Of a stretch of DNA of 64,000 bases, positions 38,741 to 47,618 are shown one piece after another; the first letter of the stretch is position 1; the number at the start of each line of letters is the position of its first letter. The position numbers and the translations under genes are program-made. The notes beneath the pieces were generated by a model, which was not told where the DNA came from, made no database searches, and was given only the letters and a program-made list of their open reading frames with translations. Origin of the DNA: an uncultured Pelagibacteraceae bacterium. Its GTDB lineage: Bacteria > Pseudomonadota > Alphaproteobacteria > Pelagibacterales > Pelagibacteraceae. The stretch lies in assembly GCA_902515185.1 (NCBI GenBank), contig CABXTN010000001.1:47442-111441 (forward strand), written 5' to 3'.

Positions 38741-40039
38741 TTATTTCCCAATACTAAAATATTTTATATTTTCTCTTTTCATTTTCTCATGAGATAAAAT
38801 ATTTCTCATATCATAAACTATCAAACTTTTTTTCTTAGAAAGAGATTTGAAATTTAAAGATTTAAAATCATTCCATTCAGTATGGATAATAATTAAATCT
38901 GCATTAAGGCAGGCCATTTTAATATTTTCACAAAAAGTTACATTTTTTATTTTGTCAAAATCCTTTTTATAACCACTAGGATCGTAATATCTTATATTGG
39001 CCCCTTTTTTTGCAAGCGAAGGTATCATGGTAAGGCTTGAGGACTCTCTCATATCATCTGTATTGGCTTTAAATGTAACGCCTAAAAATGTAACTTTTTT
39101 ATTTCTTATTTTATTTTTAAGTATTTTTGAAACTCTATTAAGTAGAACTTTAGATCTATTCTCATTTGACTTAATAACATTTCTAATTATAGATAAGTCA
39201 GTCTTAAATTGTTTTGCTGTGTCCACTATGGCACGTGTATCTTTAGGAAAACATGATCCTCCATAGGCAGGTCCTGCTCTTAAAAATCTACCACCTATTC
39301 TTTTATCAAGACCCATTCCAATTGAAATATCCTCTATGTTCACATCAATTTTTTCAGCTAAGTTAGCTAATTCATTTATGAAGGTAATTTTAGTAGCTAA
39401 AAAGGCATTAGATGCATATTTGATTAATTCTGCACCCCTTCTTGATGTATTTAAGTATTCAGCGCCTTTAGATAATAAAGGAGAATATAATGATTTCATT
39501 AGTTTATTTGCCTTTTTATCAGAGGTACCAATGACAATTCTATCAGGGAAATTAAAATCTCTTATAGCCTCGCCCTCCCTTAAAAACTCTGGATTAGAAA
39601 CTACAGAAAAGTTTTTTTTTAAAACTTTTCTAATTAATATTTTTTCAATTTTATCACCTGTTGTTACAGGTACAGTGGACTTTGTAACTATAATTTTAAA
39701 ATTTTTTATATTATGACTAATCTCGCCTGCTACACTAAATACCTGGTTAAGGTCAGCTGCATTACTATTTTTTTTGGTTGGTGTACCAACACATATAAAA
39801 ATTATATTAGATTTTTTAATAGCATCTGATAAATCTGTTGTAAATCTAAGCCTACCTGATTTATAATTTTTTTTAACAAGCTCGTCTAATCCTGGCTCAT
39901 AAATGGGAATAATTCCCTTTTTTAGTCCATTAATTTTATTTAGGTCTTTGTCAACACAGATTACATCATTGCCTAGATCAGAAAAACAAACACCGCTAAC
40001 TAATCCTACATAACCAGTACCTATCATACATAATTTCAT
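38741..40039 (-). CDS. ugd: UDP-glucose 6-dehydrogenase
   Basis: NAD-dependent oxidation of UDP-glucose to UDP-glucuronate for surface polysaccharide. The 432 residues have the Rossmann start LCMIGTGYVGLVSGVCFSDLG, the catalytic Cys in GPAYGGSCFPKDT, and TFKANTDDMRESSSL near the C terminus. It overlaps the galU stop region by 4 bases; the two enzymes act in sequence from glucose 1-phosphate to UDP-glucuronate. Confidence 0.96.
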   Translation of the reverse strand: MKLCMIGTGYVGLVSGVCFSDLGNDVICVDKDLNKINGLKKGIIPIYEPGLDELVKKNYKSGRLRFTTDLSDAIKKSNIIFICVGTPTKKNSNAADLNQVFSVAGEISHNIKNFKIIVTKSTVPVTTGDKIEKILIRKVLKKNFSVVSNPEFLREGEAIRDFNFPDRIVIGTSDKKANKLMKSLYSPLLSKGAEYLNTSRRGAELIKYASNAFLATKITFINELANLAEKIDVNIEDISIGMGLDKRIGGRFLRAGPAYGGSCFPKDTRAIVDTAKQFKTDLSIIRNVIKSNENRSKVLLNRVSKILKNKIRNKKVTFLGVTFKANTDDMRESSSLTMIPSLAKKGANIRYYDPSGYKKDFDKIKNVTFCENIKMACLNADLIIIHTEWNDFKSLNFKSLSKKKSLIVYDMRNILSHEKMKRENIKYFSIGK

Positions 40040-40851
40040 ATTTTAGAAATCTCCACTGATGATTTTATATAACCATGCATAGTTCCACAGTCTAAATATT
40101 TTCCACTGAAATTATGCCCTATAAATTTATTACCATCTTTAATTAGTCTTCTAATAGCATCTGTAATATGTATTTCGCCTCCCTTACCTTTTCTTTGATT
40201 TTTAAGTTTATTAAAAATTTCTCTATTTAATATATATCTTCCAATAACAGCGTTATTAGATGGTGCATTTTTTATTTCAGGTTTTTCAATTACATCTTCA
40301 ATTAAAAAATTTAATTTATTAATCGTCTTCTTTTTTTGATATATGCCCCAGCGATTAACTGTATTTTTATTTACTTTCATACTTGCCATAACTGAGCATT
40401 TTTTTTTATTGAATATAGAAATCATATCTTTAGAACAGTTCCTTTTAATTATTAAATCATCGGGTAACAACATTAAAAAAAATTTATCTTTAATATGTTT
40501 TTTTGCCTTAAGTACAGCATCACCGGTGCCCATAGGTTTATTTTGATAAACAAATTTTATCATTTTCTGATATTTTTTAATTTTTTTAAATTCATTAAAT
40601 ATTCTTTTATCTTTCTTTTTTTTTATAACTTTATTGTAAAAAGAGTCTTTGTAAAAATATTTTTTTATCATTTCCTTTTTCTTTGATATAATAAAAATGA
40701 TTTCTTTTATTCCAGCATCAATACATTCCTCAATTATATACTCTATCCCTGGCTTACCATTTATAGGCAATAATTCTTTGGCAAATACGCTGGTGAGTGG
40801 TAAAAGCCTTGTTCCTTGTCCTGCCAATGGTATTATTGCTTGTTTAATCAT
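40036..40851 (-). CDS. galU: UTP-glucose-1-phosphate uridylyltransferase
   Basis: Makes UDP-glucose from UTP and glucose 1-phosphate. The 271 residues are slightly short for GalU (about 290). The nucleotidyltransferase signature is IIPLAGQGTRLLPLTSVFAKE, followed by LLPINGKPGIEYIIEECIDA; QNKPMGTGDAVLKA and LLPDDLI with the metal-binding Asp are present, then IGRYILNREIF. It is divergent from panC across 32 bases and forms a two-gene unit with ugd. Confidence 0.95.
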   Translation of the reverse strand: MIKQAIIPLAGQGTRLLPLTSVFAKELLPINGKPGIEYIIEECIDAGIKEIIFIISKKKEMIKKYFYKDSFYNKVIKKKKDKRIFNEFKKIKKYQKMIKFVYQNKPMGTGDAVLKAKKHIKDKFFLMLLPDDLIIKRNCSKDMISIFNKKKCSVMASMKVNKNTVNRWGIYQKKKTINKLNFLIEDVIEKPEIKNAPSNNAVIGRYILNREIFNKLKNQRKGKGGEIHITDAIRRLIKDGNKFIGHNFSGKYLDCGTMHGYIKSSVEISKI

Positions 40852-40883
40852 TAAAGTTAGTTATTTAATATGAATTATCACAA

Positions 40884-41693
40884 ATGATAGTTTTTAAAAG
40901 TATAAATAAATTAAATAAAGAAGTTAATTTTAAGGCAGATACTGGTTTTGTTCCTACAATGGGGGCATTGCACAGAGGTCATATTTCTTTAATAAAAAGA
41001 GCTAAAAAAGAATCATCAAAAGTTATTGTCTCTATATTCGTTAACCCATCACAATTTAATAAGACAAACGATTTTAATAAATATCCAAGGAATATAAATA
41101 AAGATTTAATTATATTAAAAAAATTAAAAGTTGATTTTGTACTAATACCAAGCGTTAAGGATATTTTTAAAAAAAAGAAAAATATGAAAGTCAAAATAAG
41201 CAATAAAGATAAGGTATTATGTGCCAAATACAGACCTGGACATTTTGAAGGTGTTTTAGGCGTTATTAACCAATTTTTAAAGATAATTAAATCAAAACGT
41301 ATATATTTAGGTGAGAAAGATTTCCAACAAATTTATTTAATAAAAAAATTTATTAAAAATAAATTTAAAATTAAGATATGTGCTTGTAAAACTATAAGGC
41401 AAAAGAATTTTTTACCTTTATCATCAAGGAATAATCTTTTGAGAAAAAGTGAAATTAATAAAGCGTCTTTAATATCTAAACAAATAAATAAATTTTATTT
41501 TTTAATTAAAAAAGATTTCAAGAATAAAGATAAAATTTTACATTTCAAAAAAATTCTTGATAAGATAAATTTAAATATTGAATATTTTGAAGTAAGAAAT
41601 AAAAATACTTTATCAATCAAATATAATAAAAAGAATTTTAAACTATTTATTGCTTTTTATATAAATAAAATAAGATTGATTGATAATGTATAA
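40884..41693 (+). CDS. panC: Pantoate-beta-alanine ligase
   Basis: ATP-dependent condensation of pantoate with beta-alanine to pantothenate. The 269 residues have the nucleotide-binding FVPTMGALHRGHISLIKRA, then CAKYRPGHFEGVLGVINQF, YLGEKDFQQIYLIK and LPLSSRNNLL. The C-terminal third is lysine-rich and less conserved. It stands alone on the plus strand, without panB or panD beside it. Confidence 0.96.
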   Translation: MIVFKSINKLNKEVNFKADTGFVPTMGALHRGHISLIKRAKKESSKVIVSIFVNPSQFNKTNDFNKYPRNINKDLIILKKLKVDFVLIPSVKDIFKKKKNMKVKISNKDKVLCAKYRPGHFEGVLGVINQFLKIIKSKRIYLGEKDFQQIYLIKKFIKNKFKIKICACKTIRQKNFLPLSSRNNLLRKSEINKASLISKQINKFYFLIKKDFKNKDKILHFKKILDKINLNIEYFEVRNKNTLSIKYNKKNFKLFIAFYINKIRLIDNV

Positions 41694-43073
41694 TTAACCA
41701 TAAAAGAAATAAGCACCAATACCTAAAAAAGATAGAAAGCCAATTACATCGGTAATAGTAGTTACAAAAACACTAGATGCAATAGCTGGATCAATTTTAA
41801 ACTTTTTTAGTGTGATGGGGACAAGAATTCCAAAAAGACCTGCTACAATCATATTAAGTACCATTGATATAGAGATTATAAATGATAGCTGAATATCCTT
41901 AAACCAAAGTTGGACTATTATTGCACTGATTATAGCAAATATTATGCCGTTTAAAATTCCTATGAAAAATTCTTTTAATATGTTTTGAGTAAAATTATTC
42001 TTAGTTAATTCATTTGTAGCTATGGTCCTAATAGTAACGGCTAGAGTTTGCATACCAGCATTACCTCCCATCGAAGCAACGATTGGCATTAAAAAAGCTA
42101 ATGCAACCATTTGTTCAATAGTAGCGCCAAAAATACTTATGACCCAAGTGGCTAAAAAAGCTGTAAATAAATTTAGTAAGAGCCAGTTGAATCTTCTTTT
42201 TGTTTTTTTTAATACACCATCTGTAATCTCTTCATCACCAACTCCCGCTAAACGTAGCGCATCTTCTTCTGCTTCTTCTTTTAAAACTGTCAAAACATCG
42301 TCACTTGTTATCATTCCTACTAATTTATTATTTTTATCTACAACACAAGCCGAGTTAAGATTATAATTTTCAAATAAATGACCAACCTCTTCTCTGTCCA
42401 TATCTACAGGTATTGAAAGTTGTGACTCGTTCATTATTGAAATCATTTTTGAATCTCTTGAAGTTCTAAGAACCTTTGAAGCTGGAACTGTGCCAATCGG
42501 TTTGAATTCATTATCTACAACAAATATTTCTAAAAATTCTTCTGGCAAATCTTTGTTCTCCCTTAGATAGTCTATTGTTTGACCTACAGACCAATTACTA
42601 GGTATAGCAGTAAATTCTCTCTGCATAATTCTAGCAGCAGAGTCTTCTGGGTAACTTAAGCTTTCTAGCAATACAAATCTATCTTTTGGGGGTAAAGAGC
42701 TTAATATTTCATTCTTATTTTCATCACTTAAATTTTCAATAATTTTAATAGAATCATCGGACTCTAAATTCTTAAGTATATAAACAATTGAATCTGTAGA
42801 TAAGTATTTGATAATCTCAGTTTGTACAGACTCATTTAATTCTACAAATACTTGTGGATCTATTCTAAAATTATTTAATTTAATTAAATTTTCTCTATCA
42901 GATTCATTTAAATGCTCTATAATATCTGCTGCGTCTGATGGATGCATTTCTCTAAATGAGTTTGAAATGAAATCGGCATCATTATTAGATATTTTATCAG
43001 TAACAACCTTTATGAATTCTTTATTAAATTCAAAGTTAACTTTTTTGTCCTTTATTTTTTTTACTAAAGTCAT
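41694..43073 (-). CDS. mgtE: Magnesium transporter MgtE
   Basis: Mg2+-gated Mg2+ channel of the inner membrane. The track starts at a TTG at 43127 with a hydrophobic stretch foreign to the family; the ATG at 43073 (MTLVKKIKDKKVNFEF) is preferred, giving about 459 residues. The N-terminal helical domain (REMHPSDAADIIEHL, LPPKDRFVLLESLSYPEDSAA), a CBS pair ending VVDKNNKLVGMITSDDVL, and a C-terminal five-helix membrane domain with FLMPIVASMGGNAGMQTLAV are all visible. It is divergent from lipB across about 62 bases. Confidence 0.95.
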   Translation of the reverse strand: MTLVKKIKDKKVNFEFNKEFIKVVTDKISNNDADFISNSFREMHPSDAADIIEHLNESDRENLIKLNNFRIDPQVFVELNESVQTEIIKYLSTDSIVYILKNLESDDSIKIIENLSDENKNEILSSLPPKDRFVLLESLSYPEDSAARIMQREFTAIPSNWSVGQTIDYLRENKDLPEEFLEIFVVDNEFKPIGTVPASKVLRTSRDSKMISIMNESQLSIPVDMDREEVGHLFENYNLNSACVVDKNNKLVGMITSDDVLTVLKEEAEEDALRLAGVGDEEITDGVLKKTKRRFNWLLLNLFTAFLATWVISIFGATIEQMVALAFLMPIVASMGGNAGMQTLAVTIRTIATNELTKNNFTQNILKEFFIGILNGIIFAIISAIIVQLWFKDIQLSFIISISMVLNMIVAGLFGILVPITLKKFKIDPAIASSVFVTTITDVIGFLSFLGIGAYFFYG

Positions 43074-43135
43074 AAATTTGGTCCATAATTTTATAAGCAC
43101 TATTAATACATAATAAATATAATACAATTTAATAA

Positions 43136-43750
43136 ATGAATATTGAGATCAAAATATCAAAAAAGCCCATAGAATATAGCAAAGCTATAAAATACTTAGA
43201 GGCGAGATTAGAAAAAATAAAAGAAAAAAAAGCAAAAGAAATTATATGGTTGTTAGAACATACTGAAGTTTATACTGGTGGTTCAAGTTTTAAAGATGAA
43301 GAAATAATTGACAAAAATATAGAGTTGATAAAAACAAATCGTGGTGGAAAAATAACGTGGCACGGTCCTGGTCAAATTGTTTGTTATTTTGTTTTAGATT
43401 TACATAAAAGAGAAAAAGATATTAGGAAGTTTTTAACTTTAATAGAAAATAGTATAATTAGTACTCTCAATGAATATAAAATAAAATCATTTTCCGACAA
43501 AAAGAATATAGGCATCTGGATTAAAAATAAAAAAGAAACCAAAAAAGTTGCAGCAATAGGCATTAGAGTGAAGAGTTGGATCGCTTATCATGGATTTTCT
43601 TTAAATGTGAATAATGATCTTAAGAAATACAATAAGATAATTCCATGTGGAATAAAATTAAAAAAAGTTACTAATCTAAAAAAAATCAAAAATATTTCTT
43701 ATCGAGATTTAAAAAAAAAATTAGTTAGAAACTTAATTAATAATCTTTGA
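43136..43750 (+). CDS. lipB: Octanoyltransferase LipB
   Basis: Transfers octanoate from octanoyl-ACP to lipoyl domains. The 204 residues contain TEVYTGGSSF, then TNRGGKITWHGPGQIVCYFV, KNIGIWI, the catalytic Lys in KKVAAIGIRVKSWIAYHGFS and the catalytic Cys in KIIPCGI. Length is normal. The last 14 bases overlap the convergent pseudouridine synthase gene. Confidence 0.95.
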   Translation: MNIEIKISKKPIEYSKAIKYLEARLEKIKEKKAKEIIWLLEHTEVYTGGSSFKDEEIIDKNIELIKTNRGGKITWHGPGQIVCYFVLDLHKREKDIRKFLTLIENSIISTLNEYKIKSFSDKKNIGIWIKNKKETKKVAAIGIRVKSWIAYHGFSLNVNNDLKKYNKIIPCGIKLKKVTNLKKIKNISYRDLKKKLVRNLINNL

Positions 43751-44657
43751 AGTGTAATCTTTTTGTTTTTAAAAGTTTTTTAAAATAATCAGGTAATAAT
43801 GCTGTGTACTTAAATTTATCATTATTAATAATAAATTTTATTTGGTATGAATGAAGCATAAGATTTTTATTTATTGATTTTAAACTACTATTTAAAAAAT
43901 ATTTATTATCACCAAAAATTGGATTACCTATTTCAAGTAATTGTTTTCTTAGTTGATGTTTTCTTCCTGTAATAGGTTTCATTTCAACTAGACTACTTAT
44001 TGAATTTTTATCTAAAACTTTAAAAAAAGTCTTAGCTCTTTCTATAACTTTTTTACCATCCTCGTAACGAACTAAATCACTTTCTAAAGTACCTTTGCTT
44101 TTTGTTATTTCTCCATGACAAATAGCCAAATAAGTTTTGTGAACTTTTCTTAATCTAAACAAAGATGTTAACAATTGTGCATATGATCTGTTTTTAGCTA
44201 TTAAAAATACACCTGATGTATCTTTATCTAATCTATGTACAGTATATGGTTTTGTGTTTTCAAATATTTTACTTTTAGCAAATATATCAATTAAATTTTT
44301 TTTAGATTTAGTCCCACCTTGTACAGATATTCCCGCCTCTTTATTTACAACAATGAAATCATTGTTATCATCGATAATTAAATTTTCATTAGATTTAATA
44401 GTTTCCTTAGATGGTTTGAATTTGAAACTTTTAGCAATTATATTGTCTTTTATCTCTAAATTAAAAATTTCAATTATGTCATTATATTTTACTTTAAAAG
44501 AACTTTTTACTTTTTTTCTGTTAATTTTTATTTTTCCAATCCTTAAGGATTTTTCTAAAAGGCTTTGGGGGATCTTTTTAAAATTTTGCCTTATCCATCT
44601 ATCTATACGACAATTATCAAATGATTTTTCAACTTGAAAAGTTTTCTTCATCTGCAA
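43737..44657 (-). CDS. rluC: Large-subunit pseudouridine synthase, RluC/RluD family
   Basis: Converts specific uridines of 23S rRNA to pseudouridine. The 306 residues have an N-terminal S4-like RNA-binding domain (WIRQNFKKIPQSLLEKSL to KYNDIIEIF) and the catalytic motif YTVHRLDKDTSGVFLIAKN with the nucleophilic Asp, then GRKHQLRKQLLEIGNPIFGD. RluC fits best from the S4 opening, but RluD or a related specificity cannot be excluded. It follows rplQ by 6 bases and may be transcribed with the alpha operon. Confidence 0.9.
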   Translation of the reverse strand: MQMKKTFQVEKSFDNCRIDRWIRQNFKKIPQSLLEKSLRIGKIKINRKKVKSSFKVKYNDIIEIFNLEIKDNIIAKSFKFKPSKETIKSNENLIIDDNNDFIVVNKEAGISVQGGTKSKKNLIDIFAKSKIFENTKPYTVHRLDKDTSGVFLIAKNRSYAQLLTSLFRLRKVHKTYLAICHGEITKSKGTLESDLVRYEDGKKVIERAKTFFKVLDKNSISSLVEMKPITGRKHQLRKQLLEIGNPIFGDNKYFLNSSLKSINKNLMLHSYQIKFIINNDKFKYTALLPDYFKKLLKTKRLHFKDY

Positions 44658-44663
44658 ATTATA

Positions 44664-45125
44664 TTATGCTGATACTTTTTTCTTAACTTCTTTAGTTTCT
44701 TTTGTGTCTATTTTTTCAGATTCTTTATTAGTTTCTTTTTTCTTTACATCAACTTTTTTAGCTTGAATATCACGATCTACAAATTCTATAACTGCCATTG
44801 GTGCGTTATCTCCGTATCTGAAACCAGCTTTAACAATTCTAGTATATCCTCCATTTCTTTTTTCATATCTTTTTGATAGAGTTTTAACTACCTTGTTAGT
44901 TGATTTTGGATCTTGTAATTTTGAAAATAAAATTTTTTTATTTTGTAAACTCTCTTTTTTTCCAAGCGTAATAATTTTATCTGCTTGTGGTTTTAATACT
45001 TTGGCTTTAGGTAAAGTAGTCGTTATTTGCTCATATTTTATTAAAGAATTAAGCATATTTTTTATTAAGGCTTTTCTATGCTCCGAAGTTCTATTTAGTT
45101 TTTTATAACCAAATTTATGTCTCAT
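44664..45125 (-). CDS. rplQ: 50S ribosomal protein L17
   Basis: Large-subunit protein near the exit tunnel, last ribosomal gene of the alpha operon. It starts [20 protein letters not shown] and has the family TTTLPKAKVLKPQADKIITLG and NGGYTRIVKAGFRYGDNAPMA. After about residue 118 comes a Lys/Glu-rich tail (KKKETNKESEKIDTKETKEV) that makes it 153 residues instead of about 120-140. Its ATG overlaps the rpoA stop by one base. Confidence 0.97.
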   Translation of the reverse strand: MRHKFGYKKLNRTSEHRKALIKNMLNSLIKYEQITTTLPKAKVLKPQADKIITLGKKESLQNKKILFSKLQDPKSTNKVVKTLSKRYEKRNGGYTRIVKAGFRYGDNAPMAVIEFVDRDIQAKKVDVKKKETNKESEKIDTKETKEVKKKVSA

Positions 45126-46156
45126 TAGATTGCTTCCTCTAATTTCTTGGATAGTTCAGCAATGTTATCTGGTGGCCAATTTGGTATTTCCATACCTAAA
45201 TACAAAGACATGCCTGTTAAAACTTCTTTTATCTCATTTAAAGATTTACGTCCAAAATTTGGTGTCCTTAACATCTCACCCTCGGATTTTTGTACTAAAT
45301 CACCTATATAAATAATATTATCATTTTTTAAACAATTCATTGATCTTACAGATAGTTCTAACTCATCAACTTTTCTTAATAAATTTTTATTAAATTCTGG
45401 TTCAGATGGTTGTTCTTTAATAATAACTTCTTTAGGTTCATCAAAATTAACAAACATGCCAAGTTGATCTTGGAAAATTCTAGCAGCATATGCAACGGCA
45501 TCCTCAGCTGAAATTGATCCATTTGTTTCAACCTCCATTGTAAGTTTATCATAGTCTAATGCTTTACCCTCTCTCGCTGTACTAACTGAATAAGAAACTT
45601 TTTTAACTGGACTAAATAATGAATCTATTGGGATTAATCCAAGTGGCGGTTCATCTGGTTTATTTAATTCAGCTGATACATATCCTTTTCCAGTGCCAAC
45701 ATTCATTTCTAAATGGAAATGCGTGTTTTCGTCTAAATTACAAATTACTAAATCCGGATTTAAAATTTCAATATCTGTAACTGGTACAATATCTGATGCT
45801 TTAATCTCTCCAGGTCCTTTTGCATCTAAAATTAATTTTTTTGTACCTTCTGATGAGCTTTTTAAAGCTAAAGATTTAATATTTAAAACTATGTCGGTCA
45901 CATCTTCTCTTACACCTTTTATGGAAGAGAATTCATGAAGTACCCCATCTATTTGTATTGATGTTACAGCTGCTCCTCTAATTGATGACAATAATATTCT
46001 TCTTAAAGAATTTCCTAATGTTAGTCCATAACCTTTTTCTAATGGTTCAGCTATAATTTTAGCAAAAGATTTATCATCACTTAATTGTACATCAAGTTTT
46101 GCAGGTTTTATTAATGATTTCCAATTTTTTACATTAGCTTCTAAGTTATTATCCAT
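45125..46156 (-). CDS. rpoA: RNA polymerase alpha subunit
   Basis: Assembly platform of RNA polymerase, 343 residues. The N-terminal domain has [22 protein letters not shown], and the C-terminal domain, which contacts UP elements and activators, has [20 protein letters not shown] and [16 protein letters not shown]. It lies directly between rpsK and rplQ, the usual order. Confidence 0.99.
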   Translation of the reverse strand: MDNNLEANVKNWKSLIKPAKLDVQLSDDKSFAKIIAEPLEKGYGLTLGNSLRRILLSSIRGAAVTSIQIDGVLHEFSSIKGVREDVTDIVLNIKSLALKSSSEGTKKLILDAKGPGEIKASDIVPVTDIEILNPDLVICNLDENTHFHLEMNVGTGKGYVSAELNKPDEPPLGLIPIDSLFSPVKKVSYSVSTAREGKALDYDKLTMEVETNGSISAEDAVAYAARIFQDQLGMFVNFDEPKEVIIKEQPSEPEFNKNLLRKVDELELSVRSMNCLKNDNIIYIGDLVQKSEGEMLRTPNFGRKSLNEIKEVLTGMSLYLGMEIPNWPPDNIAELSKKLEEAI

Positions 46157-46609
46157 TTATACTCTCCTTTTTTTTGGTGGTCTTGTACCATTGTGTGGTA
46201 ATGGTGTTGTATCTTTGATTGATAAAATTTTAAAACCTCTAGCCTGTAATGCTCTCAAGGCGGTTTCTCTACCTGAACCAGGTCCTTTAATTTCAACAGT
46301 TAATGTCTTCATTCCATATTCTAATGCTTTAGCTGCAGCAGAATCAGCTGCTACTTGAGCAGCATAAGGTGTTGATTTTCTAGAGCCTTTAAATCCTTTT
46401 TGACCAGCTGAAGCCCATGAGATAACATTACCATCCGTATCAGCTATTGATATAATTGTATTATTAAATGTTGATAGCACGTAGGCAGTACCATTCAAAA
46501 TATTTTTCTTGGCTTTCTTTTTTTTGGAATACGAACTTTTTTTAACTACTTTAGTCTCGTTTGTTTCAACTTTATTATCAGGTTTATTGTCTGGTTTTTT
46601 TGTAGCCAT
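46157..46609 (-). CDS. rpsK: 30S ribosomal protein S11
   Basis: Platform protein of the small subunit. The core starts at about residue 37 ([19 protein letters not shown]) and ends [10 protein letters not shown]; the rRNA-binding [18 protein letters not shown] is intact. It carries an N-terminal extension of about 20 lysine- and asparagine-rich residues ([20 protein letters not shown]) compared with the usual 129-residue protein. It abuts rpoA without a gap. Confidence 0.97.
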   Translation of the reverse strand: MATKKPDNKPDNKVETNETKVVKKSSYSKKKKAKKNILNGTAYVLSTFNNTIISIADTDGNVISWASAGQKGFKGSRKSTPYAAQVAADSAAAKALEYGMKTLTVEIKGPGSGRETALRALQARGFKILSIKDTTPLPHNGTRPPKKRRV

Positions 46610-46614
46610 TTTAA

Positions 46615-46998
46615 TTATTTTTTAAGTGGGGTAAGTTTTTTTCCTGCAATAGCAATAGCCTTACCTTTTCTAGTTCTTGCATTACATCTAGTTCTTTGTC
46701 CACGTACAGGTAATTTTTTTCTATGTCTAGATCCACGATAACAAGCTAGGTCAATTAGTCTTTTAATATTTAATGAAAGTTCCCGTCTTAGGTCTCCTTC
46801 AACAGTAAAATTTTTATCAATATATTCTCTAATTTTTAATATTTGATCATCTGTCAACTCATTTACTCTTTTTGATTTTGGTATTTCAAGATCTTTGCAA
46901 ATTTTACTAGAAAATTTATTACCAATTCCATGGATGTAGGTTAAACCAACTAGAACAATTTTGTTTTGTGGAATATTTACACCTGCAATACGAGCCAT
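46615..46998 (-). CDS. rpsM: 30S ribosomal protein S13
   Basis: Head protein of the small subunit at the intersubunit bridge, 127 residues. [20 protein letters not shown] and the C-terminal [20 protein letters not shown] (numerous arginines) are diagnostic. It is the first gene after a 57-base gap that contains a good promoter, so rpsM-rpsK-rpoA-rplQ can be transcribed separately from the upstream genes. No rpmJ (L36) lies between it and adk. Confidence 0.98.
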   Translation of the reverse strand: MARIAGVNIPQNKIVLVGLTYIHGIGNKFSSKICKDLEIPKSKRVNELTDDQILKIREYIDKNFTVEGDLRRELSLNIKRLIDLACYRGSRHRKKLPVRGQRTRCNARTRKGKAIAIAGKKLTPLKK

Positions 46999-47022
46999 AT
47001 TTTCTGAGATTAAATTTAGCCT

Positions 47023-47050
47023 TTTATATAAGAAGTTCTTTTAAAGTCAA
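47023..47050 (-). promoter_or_regulatory. Sigma70-type promoter for rpsM-rpsK-rpoA-rplQ
   Basis: In the adk-rpsM gap the minus strand reads TTGACT (47045-47050), a 16-base spacer, and TATAAA (47023-47028). The match to the -35/-10 consensus and its location 25 bases before the rpsM ATG make it a plausible promoter for the alpha operon. It sits just downstream of the adk stop. Confidence 0.6.
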
Positions 47051-47054
47051 CGTA

Positions 47055-47615
47055 TTAAACATTAATAATAGTCGCTATTTTGCTAGTAATTTCATCAATT
47101 CCAAGGCTTCCGTCAATTTCGTGAAATCCTTTGTGGGATGAATAAAAATTCAATAGAGGTTTAGTTTCGGTCATATATATATCATACCTTTTTAGAATAG
47201 TATTAGAGTCGTCGTCTGATCTTTTTTCTAGAATCTTCCTTTTTTCAATTCTTTTTAATATTGAATCTTTATTAACATTCAGAAAAAAAATAAAATCTAT
47301 TTTTTTTTTAGATTTACTAAGCAAAACATCTAAATTTTTAGCTTGGCTTATAGTTCTTGGATAGCCATCAAAGATTAATTTATTTTTCTTAGAATCAATT
47401 ATTACTTTTTCAAGAAGTTTATTAACAATTTGATCATCAACAAATTTCCCATGATCCATGTTATTTAAAATTTTTTTTCCAATTTCCGTATCTTTTTTAA
47501 TCTCATCTCTGAGCATATCCCCCGTAGATACCTGAAAACTATTTAATTTTTCTACTAAAATTTTTGCCTGTGTACCTTTGCCAGCACCAGGAGGACCGAA
47601 GATAATTATGTTCAC
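47055..47615 (-). CDS. adk: Adenylate kinase
   Basis: Interconverts ATP + AMP and 2 ADP. The 186 residues have the P-loop IIFGPPGAGKGTQAKIL, the AMP-binding STGDMLRDEIKK and the DGYPRTISQAKNLD motif. The LID region (KRIEKRKILEKRSDDDSNTI) is short, the small-LID form, so no zinc-binding LID is present. It follows secY by 3 bases, the usual spc-operon position. Confidence 0.97.
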   Translation of the reverse strand: MNIIIFGPPGAGKGTQAKILVEKLNSFQVSTGDMLRDEIKKDTEIGKKILNNMDHGKFVDDQIVNKLLEKVIIDSKKNKLIFDGYPRTISQAKNLDVLLSKSKKKIDFIFFLNVNKDSILKRIEKRKILEKRSDDDSNTILKRYDIYMTETKPLLNFYSSHKGFHEIDGSLGIDEITSKIATIINV

Positions 47616-47618
47616 TTA

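Noticed and set aside
43074-43127. TTG-initiated hydrophobic N terminus of MgtE
   Set aside because: MgtE has a soluble N-terminal domain with no preceding signal; the ATG at 43073 is better placed.
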